Shown here in pieces: positions 1 to 8,236 of a stretch of 21,933 bases of DNA. Both the position numbers and the translations under genes were made by a program. Position 1 is the stretch's first letter. The number at the start of each line of letters is the position of its first letter. The stretch is from Hyphomicrobiales bacterium (GTDB taxonomy: Bacteria; Pseudomonadota; Alphaproteobacteria; Rhizobiales; Rhizobiaceae): the NCBI GenBank assembly GCA_015654965.1, contig JAATGD010000112.1:1-21933 (forward strand), given 5' to 3'. The notes under the pieces are model-generated. The model was not told the DNA's origin. It worked only from the letters and a program-made list of their open reading frames with translations, and ran no database searches.

Positions 1-840
1 AAAAAGCCCTGCGGCGACAACGATGGAGGCACCGGCCACGACATTCCATGTCAGTTGCTCATGGAAGACAAAGGTTGCGATCATCGCGCCGATCACCAAT
101 TGAAGATAGGTCAGCGGCTGCACTTCGCCCGCTTCCAGAATGGCATAGGCGCGGATCAGGCAATAATGGCTGGCAATGCCGCAGATGCAGAGCGCCGCCA
201 TCCAGAACCAGTCGGCGCGCGCGATGGGAACCATGAAGAACACCCCCATAGCCGTCAGCACCACCACGCCGCTGATCCCGGTATAGAAAAAGCTGGTCGT
301 GGCCGTATCATGTTTGCTGACCGCACGGGTGGCAACAGCATAGACGGCAAATATGACAGTACCGGCAACCGCAAACAGGATATTGACATCGAAATGCGCA
401 TTGACCGGATTGATGATCAGAAGAACGCCGCACAGGCCGATCAGGATGGCCGCCCAGCGCCGCCAGCCGACTTTTTCGCCCAGAAAGACCACGGACAGCA
501 CCGTGACCAGCAAGGGCGCGCCCTGAAAAACCGATTGTACGATGGCCATGCCTGCACGGCTCAGGCCAAAAATAAACAGCACGATTTCAACGGCCAGAAG
601 AATGCCACGCAGGATCTGGAGAAACGGACGTCTGGTCCTCGCCGTCCTGACGATGCCGCCCGAGCGCATGGCAAGCAGGATGACAAAAGCCGCGAAGACC
701 CAATAGCGCACCATGGTGATGAAGATCGGCGAATAATGGCTGCCGAGATATTTTGAAATGCCGTCCTGCGATGCAAAGATGATCACGGCGAGGATGGTAA
801 AAACATAGCCCTGGGTTTTCGGAGTCATTGCAGCACTCAT
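1..840 (-). CDS. DMT-superfamily EamA transporter, 3' end beyond window
   Basis: Reading the minus strand from the ATG at 838-840 gives 280 codons without a stop, reaching the left edge, so the C-terminus is missing. The protein starts MSAAMTPKTQGYVFTILAV and is almost wholly hydrophobic, with about ten predicted membrane helices in two EamA-like repeats (roughly residues 10-140 and 150-280). The first repeat carries a QSVFQGAPLLVTVLS segment followed by FLGEKVGWRRW, the typical EamA pattern at the end of a repeat; the second has PLTYLQLVIGAMIATFVFHEQ in the equivalent place. Such inner-membrane permeases move amino acids, nucleosides or other metabolites, but the substrate cannot be read from the sequence. 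A second ATG four codons in (826-828) is an alternative start; neither has a strong Shine-Dalgarno. Family confidence is high, substrate unknown. Confidence 0.85.
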   Translation of the reverse strand, partial: MSAAMTPKTQGYVFTILAVIIFASQDGISKYLGSHYSPIFITMVRYWVFAAFVILLAMRSGGIVRTARTRRPFLQILRGILLAVEIVLFIFGLSRAGMAIVQSVFQGAPLLVTVLSVVFLGEKVGWRRWAAILIGLCGVLLIINPVNAHFDVNILFAVAGTVIFAVYAVATRAVSKHDTATTSFFYTGISGVVVLTAMGVFFMVPIARADWFWMAALCICGIASHYCLIRAYAILEAGEVQPLTYLQLVIGAMIATFVFHEQLTWNVVAGASIVVAAGLF

Positions 841-1149
841 AACCGCCCATGAAAAGCGGCTGTTTTTCTTAAAGAATACGTGTGAGTAGTCCTAACACGA
901 CAAGATTACCAGACCATGTTCGATCACTTTCAACCGGTTGGATGAACAAAAAGGGTGAGCGTGTTTATTGGGAGGATAGAAGGTTTCAAAACAAGAAACC
1001 GGCGCAAGATTACGGCTTGTTTCCGTCCGCAAGCAATTCTACCATGCGCGCCATCCATCGGCATGCTCCGCCCCTTCCCCGACAAGAACAGCGGCAGTCC
1101 ACGGCGTCTTTTCGCCTGCCGGTGCTATTGAAGACGAAGGGATGAAACC
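841..1149. other. Divergent intergenic region (309 bp)
   Basis: This stretch separates the leftward transporter from the rightward aminotransferase and must hold both promoters. I see no convincing coding frame. The only local symmetry found is an inverted repeat at 982-1000 (arms GGTTTC and GAAACC around a 7-base spacer), which might be an operator. An AAGGG Shine-Dalgarno lies just before the aminotransferase ATG at 1150. No clear sigma-70 promoter was recognised. Confidence 0.5.
982..1000. repeat. Short inverted repeat, possible operator
   Basis: GGTTTC at 982-987 and GAAACC at 995-1000 are perfect inverse complements separated by seven bases. It sits mid-way in the divergent intergenic region, a plausible place for a dimeric regulator. 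A 6-bp arm can occur by chance, so this is weak. Confidence 0.25.
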
Positions 1150-2004
1150 ATGACGGATAAACGGGCAATGTGGACCTATTACAAGGGCGACTGGCACGAA
1201 GGGGATGTGCGCATTCTCGGTGCTGCCTCGCATGCGACATGGCTTGGTTCGCTTGTCTTTGATGGTGCGCGGCTGTTTGAAGGCGTCACACCCGATCTCG
1301 ACCGGCATGCGGCCCGCGCCAATGATAGTGCCCGCGCGCTGGGCCTTGAGCCAACGCTGGACGGCGATGCCATCGAGACGCTGGCGCATGAGGGCCTGAA
1401 GAAATTTGCCCCCGGCACCGATGTCTATATCCGCCCCATGTATTGGGCCGAGGACGGGGATGCGACTACCGTTGCGCCATTGGCGCAATCCACCGATTTC
1501 GCGCTCTGTCTCGAAGCCATCCCCATGGTCGAGCCGAAAGGCTTTACCATCACGACCACATCCTTCCGCCGTCCCTATCTCGACGTCATGCCGGTCAATG
1601 CCAAGGCCGCCTGCCTTTACCCCAATAATGGCCGCATGCTGCGCGAAGCCAAGGCCAAGGGTTTTCATAATGCGCTGGTGACGGACGTGCTCGGCAATGT
1701 AGCGGAAACGGCAACCTCCAATGTCTTCATGGTGCGGGGCGGCGAAGTTTTCACCCCCGTTCCCAACGGCACCTTCCTCAATGGCATCACGCGCCAGCGC
1801 GTCATCACGCTGCTGCGCGCAGCCGGTATCAGCGTGCATGAAACGACGCTCAGGATCGAGGATTTCCGCGAAGCCGATGAAATTTTCTCCACCGGCAATC
1901 TGAGCAAGGTCGTACCGATCATCGGCTTTGACGAGCGCAGGCTCGATTATGGTCCGATCACGCGGCGCGCCCGCGCGCTTTACTGGGAATGGGCGCACGC
2001 CTAA
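1150..2004 (+). CDS. Class IV PLP aminotransferase (branched-chain aminotransferase-like)
   Basis: A 284-residue fold-type IV PLP enzyme of the IlvE / D-amino-acid transaminase / aminodeoxychorismate lyase superfamily, expected to be cytoplasmic. The likely Schiff-base lysine is K152 in VNAKAACLYPNNGRMLREA, aligned with the KAGGNY lysine of E. coli IlvE. The downstream block DVLGNVAETATSNVF carries the expected PLP-pyridine glutamate (E186), and FLNGITRQRV is the usual phosphate-binding neighbour. An N-terminal SLVFDGARLFEGV block matches the family. Length is slightly below IlvE (about 309 residues). Start is the ATG at 1150 with AAGGG nine bases upstream. It is followed after 27 bases by a TauE/SafE permease and then a flavoprotein, suggesting a small catabolic operon. 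Substrate (branched-chain or other amino acid) is inferred only by family. Confidence 0.85.
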   Translation: MTDKRAMWTYYKGDWHEGDVRILGAASHATWLGSLVFDGARLFEGVTPDLDRHAARANDSARALGLEPTLDGDAIETLAHEGLKKFAPGTDVYIRPMYWAEDGDATTVAPLAQSTDFALCLEAIPMVEPKGFTITTTSFRRPYLDVMPVNAKAACLYPNNGRMLREAKAKGFHNALVTDVLGNVAETATSNVFMVRGGEVFTPVPNGTFLNGITRQRVITLLRAAGISVHETTLRIEDFREADEIFSTGNLSKVVPIIGFDERRLDYGPITRRARALYWEWAHA

Positions 2005-2031
2005 CAAGATTGCCCTGACGGCGACCATAAC

Positions 2032-2793
2032 ATGATCGAACATACACCCCTGTTTTTAAGCGTCGCTGTCTTCGCGGCCTTTCTGGTCGGCATGTCGAAA
2101 GGCGGGCTTCCCTCGGTGGGAACACTTGCCGTGCCTCTGATGGCGCTCATCATTTCGCCAGTGACCGCAGCGGCCCTGCTGCTGCCGATCTATGTCATCA
2201 GTGACATGGTGGGACTTTATCTCTACCGGCATCATTTTTCAGCGCGCAACCTTGCCATTCTCACGCCTGCGGCCATTGTCGGCGTGGGTATCGGCTGGCT
2301 GTTCAGCTCGCATCTTTCCAGCACTTTCATCGGCATGCTGGTCGGCCTCGTCGGGCTTTTATTCTGCTTCAATGCATGGATTGGCGCGCGTTATCGCAAA
2401 GCGGCGCGCAAGGCCGACATTCCACGCGGCATTTTCTGGGGTATCCTGACCGGACTGACCAGTTTCGTCTCTCATTCAGGAGCACCACCCTTCCAGATAT
2501 ATGTGCTCCCGCAGCATCTGCAAAAACTGGTCTTTGCCGGGACATCCACCATCCTTTTTGCGATTGTGAATGCGGTAAAACTCATGCCTTACTGGCAACT
2601 TGGGCAATTTTCCAGTCTCGATTTCTCCATGGGCCTGTGGCTCATCCCCACGGCCATTATCGGCACGTTCGTCGGCGCGAAACTGACGAAAATCATACCC
2701 GACGGACCTTTTTTCCTGCTGGTGCAACTCACATTGTTCGGCCTGTCCATCAAGCTGATCGCCGATTGGATATGGCCTTATTTCTTTGCCTGA
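2032..2793 (+). CDS. TauE/SafE (TSUP) family membrane permease
   Basis: A 253-residue polytopic inner-membrane protein with about seven to eight hydrophobic helices and the duplicated architecture of the TauE/SafE family (formerly DUF81). The N-terminal repeat has FAAFLVGMSKGGLPSVGTLAVPLM, and the C-terminal half has GILTGLTSFVSHSGAPPFQIY, the family's two signature half-repeats with glycine/proline-rich re-entrant segments. Known members export sulfite, sulfoacetate or similar organic anions, or move other small anions; no residue seen here fixes the substrate. It begins 27 bases after the aminotransferase stop and probably is cotranscribed with it. The Shine-Dalgarno is weak. Confidence 0.85.
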   Translation: MIEHTPLFLSVAVFAAFLVGMSKGGLPSVGTLAVPLMALIISPVTAAALLLPIYVISDMVGLYLYRHHFSARNLAILTPAAIVGVGIGWLFSSHLSSTFIGMLVGLVGLLFCFNAWIGARYRKAARKADIPRGIFWGILTGLTSFVSHSGAPPFQIYVLPQHLQKLVFAGTSTILFAIVNAVKLMPYWQLGQFSSLDFSMGLWLIPTAIIGTFVGAKLTKIIPDGPFFLLVQLTLFGLSIKLIADWIWPYFFA

Positions 2794-2864
2794 ATGCCGC
2801 TTGCCAGATGTTTTGACTTCCGCCACCATGCGCAAAATAATCACGCAGACGGGAGGATGCGGGA

Positions 2865-4517
2865 ATGGCGGATGCGGATGCGATCATCATTGGCGCAGGT
2901 CTTGCAGGGCTTGTCGCCGCGCATGAACTGACGAGCGCTGGCAAGAAGGTCATCATTGTCGAACAGGAGGGGGAAAACTCCATCGGCGGGCAGGCCTTCT
3001 GGTCATTGGGCGGGCTTTTCATGGTCGATAGTCCCGAACAGCGCCGCCTTGGCATTCGCGACAGTTTTGAGCGCGCGCATCAGGACTGGTTCGGCTCCGC
3101 GCAATTCGACCGCACTGAAGACTACTGGCCCCGGAAATGGGCGCAAGCCTATCTCCATTTCGCGGCAGGCGAAATGCGCCCATGGCTGCACAGTCTTGGC
3201 ATGCGCTGGTTTCCGGTGGTCGGCTGGGCCGAGCGCGGCGGCGCACAGGCGGACAGCCATGGCAATTGTGTCCCGCGCTTTCATGTGACATGGGGCACAG
3301 GTCCCGGTGTCGTCGCCCCCTTCGAGCGGCTGATGCGGCAAGCACAGGCAAAGGAGCTGCTCATCCTCAAGTGCCGTCACCGTGTCAATGAAATCACCAT
3401 CCGCAATGGACATATCACCGGCGTCACCGGCGAAGTTCTCGTTCCCTCCCTCGTCGAGCGCGGCCAGCCGTCATCGCGGGAAATCGCGGCTGATTTTTCT
3501 TTCACAGCCGCCAATGTCATCGTCACCTCTGGCGGTATCGGTGGAGATCCTGAACGCGTGCGCCGGGCATGGCCGCGTGAAAGGCTGGGCAATCCGCCGC
3601 AAAACATGGTGCTGGGCGTTCCCGCCCATGTGGATGGTCGCGGCATCGATATCGCGGTTGCGGCAGGCGGTCATGTCATCAATGCCGACCGCATGTGGCA
3701 TTATACCGAAGGGCTGCGCAACTGGAACCCGATCTGGCCCAATCACGGCATCCGCATCCTGCCCGGCCCGTCATCCATGTGGTTCGATGCCCGCGGCAAC
3801 CGGCTTCCCGCCCCCTGCCTTCCGGGTTTCGATACGCTCGGCACGCTCAAGCATATTCTTGCGACGGGCTACGATTATTCATGGTTCATTCTGACCGAAA
3901 AAATCATTGCCAAGGAATTTTCGCTGTCTGGGTCCGAACAAAATCCCGATCTCACGGGCAAGGACTGGAAGCTTCTGCTGAAAAGCCGGCTTGGCAAGGC
4001 ACCGCCTCCCCCGGTCAAGGCGTTCATCGATCATGGCGCGGATTTCATCACAGCTACAACTATCGAGGATCTGGTTGCCGGCATGAACCGTCTGGCTGGT
4101 GAAAACCGGCTCGATGCGCACCATATCCGCAGCCAGATCGAAGCGCGGGACCGTGACGCGAGCAATCGCTACGGCAAGGATGCGCAGATCATGGCTATCC
4201 GCAATGCCCGCGCCTATATTGGCGACCGCCTGACACGCGCGGTTCCGCTGCACGCGCTGCTTGACCCGGCCAATGGCCCGCTCATCGCAGTCCGGCTCAA
4301 TATCCTCACCCGCAAGACGCTTGGCGGCTTGCACACCAATCTTCAATCCGCCGTTCTCAATGATCAGGGCGAGCAGGTACCGGGACTGTATGCGGCGGGA
4401 GAAGCGGCCGGTTTTGGTGGCGGTGGCTATCATGGCTACAACGCGCTGGAAGGCACGTTTCTGGGCGGCTGCATTTTTTCAGGCCGCGCGGCAGGTCGAG
4501 CCGTGGCGTCGCTGTGA
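2865..4517 (+). CDS. FAD-binding dehydrogenase (fumarate reductase/ketosteroid dehydrogenase-like flavoprotein)
   Basis: A 550-residue flavoprotein. The N-terminus DAIIIGAGLAGLVAAHEL (GxGxxG at residues 10-15) followed by VIIVEQE is the Rossmann ADP-binding motif for FAD, and the C-terminal PGLYAAGEAAGFGGGGYHGYN with LEGTFLGGCIFSGRAAG is the second FAD-contacting block typical of the FAD_binding_2 family (succinate dehydrogenase/fumarate reductase flavoprotein, 3-ketosteroid dehydrogenase). No signal peptide is visible, so it is likely cytoplasmic. Length suits the 'FAD-binding dehydrogenase' subfamily whose substrates are largely unknown. The start at 2865 has GGGAGG about ten bases upstream. 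It ends ten bases before the convergent regulator gene. The substrate is not identifiable. Confidence 0.85.
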   Translation: MADADAIIIGAGLAGLVAAHELTSAGKKVIIVEQEGENSIGGQAFWSLGGLFMVDSPEQRRLGIRDSFERAHQDWFGSAQFDRTEDYWPRKWAQAYLHFAAGEMRPWLHSLGMRWFPVVGWAERGGAQADSHGNCVPRFHVTWGTGPGVVAPFERLMRQAQAKELLILKCRHRVNEITIRNGHITGVTGEVLVPSLVERGQPSSREIAADFSFTAANVIVTSGGIGGDPERVRRAWPRERLGNPPQNMVLGVPAHVDGRGIDIAVAAGGHVINADRMWHYTEGLRNWNPIWPNHGIRILPGPSSMWFDARGNRLPAPCLPGFDTLGTLKHILATGYDYSWFILTEKIIAKEFSLSGSEQNPDLTGKDWKLLLKSRLGKAPPPPVKAFIDHGADFITATTIEDLVAGMNRLAGENRLDAHHIRSQIEARDRDASNRYGKDAQIMAIRNARAYIGDRLTRAVPLHALLDPANGPLIAVRLNILTRKTLGGLHTNLQSAVLNDQGEQVPGLYAAGEAAGFGGGGYHGYNALEGTFLGGCIFSGRAAGRAVASL

Positions 4518-4527
4518 TTAAGGCCCG

Positions 4528-5238
4528 TCACCACGGCCTGCCCGGTTCCTGATCATCAATCAGGCGTGAAGGCGTTGCAAATTGCAACAGCTCTTGCCGG
4601 TCGTTGATCTTAACTGCCGATGCATGAATACTCACCCCGTGCCCGGACAGGGATGCGAAACTGCGTGACAGATTTTCAGGCGTCATCCCGAGATAGGCCG
4701 CCAATGTGCGCTTTTCATACGGGATCGTGACCAGATCCGTACCATTGTTGAGCAGCGATTCCCGGATGATCCAGTTGGCCAGCCGCTGAACGCTGCCCCG
4801 GAGCTTTTGCGCCTTCAGCTCGCGGACGAGACGGCGATAAGCGCGCGCGGTTTCAAACACGATTGCGCGCATGAAATTGACATCTTCGCTCATCAATCCA
4901 CGCACGAGACTTGCCGGGATCATCAGCATCCGCGCCGCATTCAGCGTCTGTGCGGATTGAAGACACACATCATCATTGAGCACCGCCGCCAGTATGAAAA
5001 TATCGCCCGTGCGCAGGATTTCGAGCACGGTCTCGCTTTCAGTCGATTTCGCCGACATCAGCACCAGCCCGTCAAGCACCACGAACAGGAAATCTGCCGG
5101 CTCGTCTTCGCTCAACAGCGTCGTGCGCGACGGAAAGGACTGGACGAAGCTGGGGCGAATGAGCTTTTGAAAATTGTCTTCGGTCATATCCATGAACAGA
5201 GGTGAATGCCTCAATACATCAACATCAACACGCCGCAT
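4528..5238 (-). CDS. narR: Crp/Fnr-family regulator, NarR/DNR type
   Basis: A 236-residue regulator with an N-terminal cyclic-nucleotide-binding-like beta-roll (about residues 15-125), a dimerisation helix (about 120-148) and a C-terminal winged helix (about 150-220). The recognition helix TPENLSRSFASL carries E188, S191 and R192, the FNR-type E-x2-SR triplet that reads TTGAT half-sites. The only cysteine is C92, so the four-cysteine [4Fe-4S] oxygen sensor of FNR/FnrN is absent; this fits NarR/DNR-type regulators that respond to NO or nitrate/nitrite. It is divergent from narK and shares a control region with two perfect FNR-type boxes, supporting nar control and autoregulation. I chose the ATG at 5236-5238 because AAAGG lies eight bases upstream; a longer frame opening at a TTG (to 5295) would begin inside an FNR box. 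Family is sure; the narR symbol is inferred from context. Confidence 0.8.
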   Translation of the reverse strand: MRRVDVDVLRHSPLFMDMTEDNFQKLIRPSFVQSFPSRTTLLSEDEPADFLFVVLDGLVLMSAKSTESETVLEILRTGDIFILAAVLNDDVCLQSAQTLNAARMLMIPASLVRGLMSEDVNFMRAIVFETARAYRRLVRELKAQKLRGSVQRLANWIIRESLLNNGTDLVTIPYEKRTLAAYLGMTPENLSRSFASLSGHGVSIHASAVKINDRQELLQFATPSRLIDDQEPGRPW

Positions 5239-5281
5239 AAACATTACCTTTTGTATCATATTTATAATGAAGTCATTATGA

Positions 5282-5295
5282 TTGATAAATATCAA
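5282..5295. promoter_or_regulatory. Perfect FNR/DNR-type box 1
   Basis: TTGAT-AAAT-ATCAA is an exact match to the FNR/DNR/NarR consensus TTGAT-N4-ATCAA. Its centre lies about 50 bases upstream of the chosen start of the divergent Crp/Fnr regulator and about 187 bases upstream of narK. This suits autoregulation of the regulator gene, by activation or by repression. Confidence 0.8.
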
Positions 5296-5393
5296 TTGCG
5301 CAATATGTTTTTATCAATACTTGTCGCCAATAAGCTCTTTTTTTAAGTGAAAAAATATAATATTGTAAAATATCCCCGTTAAATTGATCATTA

Positions 5394-5407
5394 TTGATCC
5401 TGATCAA
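5394..5407. promoter_or_regulatory. Perfect FNR/DNR-type box 2 upstream of narK
   Basis: TTGAT-CCTG-ATCAA matches the consensus exactly. Its centre is about 75 bases upstream of the narK ATG. If used as a class II site (centre near -41.5) transcription would begin around 5442, leaving a leader of about 34 bases. An overlapping weaker site (TTGAT at 5384-5388 with a degenerate second half) lies just upstream. This is the best candidate for the anaerobic nar promoter control site. Confidence 0.85.
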
Positions 5408-5475
5408 TGTATTCATTCGTATGACACCGCATAAGCGCAAGCAGAACCTTAAAGTATTCGATTCGGAGTACGCCT

Positions 5476-8214
5476 ATGCCACAGGTCTACGAGAAAGCCC
5501 CCCGGGGGCAAGCCGCCGCGCTGACGATGAGCACCATCGCCTTCACCACATGTTTCGCGGTGTGGACCATCTTCGCCATCATCGGTATCCAGATACGCGC
5601 CGATCTGGGCCTGAGCGAAACCCAGTTCGGGCTTCTTGTCGGCACACCGATCCTGACCGGCTCGCTGATCCGGGTCATTTTGGGCATCTGGTCGGATCGC
5701 TATGGCGGTCGCGCCATTTTCACGCTGACCATGCTGATCTAGGCGGTCGCGACCTATCTTCTGACCTATGCGACGACCTATCCGCAAATGCTGATTGCAG
5801 CCCTCGGCGTCGGTGTGGCGGGCGGCTCCTTCTCGGTCGGCGTGGCTTATGTCTCGCGCTGGTACCCACCTGAAAAGCAGGGCGTCGCGCTCGGCATTTT
5901 CGGCGCCGGCAATGTCGGTTCGGCCGTGACCAAATTCTTCGCGCCCATGATCATGGTCGCCTTCGGCTGGCACATGGTCGCCGAAATCTGGGCCGCGGCC
6001 ATGGTCGTGATGGCGCTGGTCTTCTATTTCACCACCAGCGACGATCCGGTTCTCGTCGAACGCAGGCGCACGGGTGAAAAAGCCTCCAGCACATTGATGG
6101 AACTGGAGCCGCTCAAGAACATTCAGGTCAGGCGTTTTTCGCTTTATTATTTTTTCGTCTTCGGCGCCTTCGTGGCGCTTGCGCTGTGGCTTCCGCAATA
6201 TCTCATCCATGTCTATGGCGTCGATGTGCGGCTCGCGGGCATAATCGCGGCTTTTTTCTCGGTTCCCGCCAGCCTGTTTCGCGCCTATGGCGGGCATCTG
6301 TCGGATGTCTATGGCGCGCGCCGCATCATGTACTGGACTTTTCTCGTCGCGCTCGTCGCAACCTTCGTGCTGTCCTATCCGCCCACCGATTATGTCATCC
6401 AGACCAATAACGGCCCGCTTGGCTTTCATGCGCAAATGGGCATGATCGGCTTCACCGTCTCGGTCTTCATCCTCGGCTTCTTCATGGCGCTGGGCAAGGC
6501 GGCGGTCTTCAAGCATATTCCAGTTTATTATCCCGGCAATGTCGGCTCGGTCGGCGGGCTGGTCGGCATGATCGGTGGTTTGGGCGGTTTCATCCTGCCG
6601 ATCCTGTTCGGCGTGCTGCTCGACCTGACGGGCCTGTGGACAAGCTGCTTCATGCTGCTGTTCGTGATCGTCGCCGTATCATTCACATGGATGCATGTCT
6701 CGATCCGCCAGATGGAACGTGCGGCACAGGGCAAGACCACGGAAGACCTGCCCGATTTCCCTGAATTGCAGGGGCTGAAAAAGGCCGAGATCAAGCCGAA
6801 GAAAAGCGATGCCGTGCTGACCGACTGGAACCCGGAAGACAAGAGTTTCTGGGAAAGCAAGGGCAAGCGGATTGCCAATCGCAATCTGTGGCTATCGATC
6901 CCGGCGCTGCTGCTGTCTTTCGCCATCTGGCAGGTCTGGTCGGTGGTTGTCGCAAAGCTGCCATTGGTCGGCTACCAGTTCACCACAGACCAGTTGTTCT
7001 GGCTCGCAGCCCTGCCCGGCATTTCGGGCGCGACATTCCGCATCTTCTATTCCTTCATGGTGCCGATTTTCGGCGGCAGGCTTTGGACGACGCTGACCAC
7101 ATGGTCGCTGGTCATTCCGGCCATCGGCATCGGTTACGCGGTGCAAAGCCCCGACACGCCTTATTTCGTGTTCCTCCTGCTCGCGCTGTTCTGCGGCTTT
7201 GGCGGCGGCAATTTTGCTTCCTCCATGTCCAACATTTCCTTCTTCTTCCCCAAGGCTGAAAAGGGCAATGCGGCAGCACTGAACGCAGGATTGGGCAATC
7301 TCGGCGTCAGTGTGGTGCAATTCGTGGTGCCGCTCGTCATCACCGCCGGTATCTTTGGCAAATTCGGCGGCAATCCGGCCATGGTTGCGACCGCCACCGG
7401 CACAGCGCCGCTGTGGTTGCAGAATGCCGGTTTCTTCTTCGTGCCCTTCATCGTGATCACGGCTTTCGCCAACTGGTTCGGCATGAATGACATTGCCTCG
7501 GCCAAGGCCTCTTTCGCCGATCAGGCGGTGATTTTCCGCCGCAAGCACAATTGGCTGATGTGCCTGCTCTATACCGGCACTTTCGGCTCCTTCATCGGCT
7601 ATTCCGCGGGCTTTCCGCTGCTGACCAATATCCTGTTCCCGCAGGTCAACGCGCTCCACTATGCCTTTCTCGGCCCCCTCGTCGGCGCGCTGTCACGCTC
7701 GGGTTCGGGCTGGTTGGCTGATAAATACGGCGGCGGTCGCGTCACCGTCTGGGCCTTCGTGCTGATGATGATCGGCGTTGGCGGCGTGCTGTGGTTCGTC
7801 GGCATCAAGGACCAGCCACATGCATTCGCCGGTTTCTTCGCGTCCTTCGTGCTGCTGTTCTTTGCAACCGGCATCGGCAATGCCTCCACCTTCCAGATGA
7901 TCCCGGCGATCATGTCGAAAGAAATGGACCGCCTGATGCCCAAGGCGAGTGTTGAGGAACGCCGTCTGGAAGCGGGCAAGGAATCCGCTGCCATCACCGG
8001 CTTCACCTCGGCCATTGCCGCTTTCGGCGCCTTCTTCATCCCCAAGGGATACGGCAGTTCGATCAGCCTGACCGGCGGGCCGGAAGCAGCCCTCTGGGCA
8101 TTCCTGATCTTCTACGTGATCTGCCTCATCGTCACATGGGCAGTCTACACCCGAAAAGGCGGCCTGCTCTACGACGTCGAGCATCGCCGCAAGCCAGCCG
8201 CGGCGGCTGCGTGA
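5476..8214 (+). pseudogene. narK: narK: fused NarK1-NarK2 nitrate/nitrite transporter, interrupted by amber codon
   Basis: The reading frame from the ATG at 5476 (GGAG seven bases upstream) to the TGA at 8212-8214 spans 913 codons but has an in-frame TAG at 5740-5742 (codon 89, in TMLI-stop-AVATYL). Conserved sequence resumes directly after it in the same frame. Two complete NarK-type MFS modules are joined by a hydrophilic linker (about residues 413-470). The first module carries GTPILTGSLIRVILGIWSDR and AGNVGSAVTKFF-type nitrate signatures; the second carries GFGGGNFASSMSNISFFFPK and GLGNLGVSVVQF. Fused NarK1-NarK2 proteins are known from Paracoccus and relatives, where one half acts as proton-linked nitrate importer and the other as nitrate/nitrite antiporter. 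The stop removes everything after the first two or three helices. The remaining long frame has a possible internal ATG at 5788 with no Shine-Dalgarno, so a working transporter is unlikely without suppression. Confidence 0.85.
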
Positions 8215-8236
8215 AATCAGTTAAGGAGTTAAAATC

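Noticed and set aside
55..756. 233-codon plus-strand frame at the left edge
   Set aside because: Antisense to the EamA transporter, with a charged His/Asp/Arg-rich product typical of the complement of a membrane protein gene.
1039..2043. 334-codon minus-strand frame opposite the aminotransferase
   Set aside because: The plus-strand frame has the PLP lysine and family motifs; the minus frame shows none.
5394..5873. Plus-strand frame overlapping the narK start
   Set aside because: It begins inside the FNR box and runs out of frame with NarK; no recognisable product.
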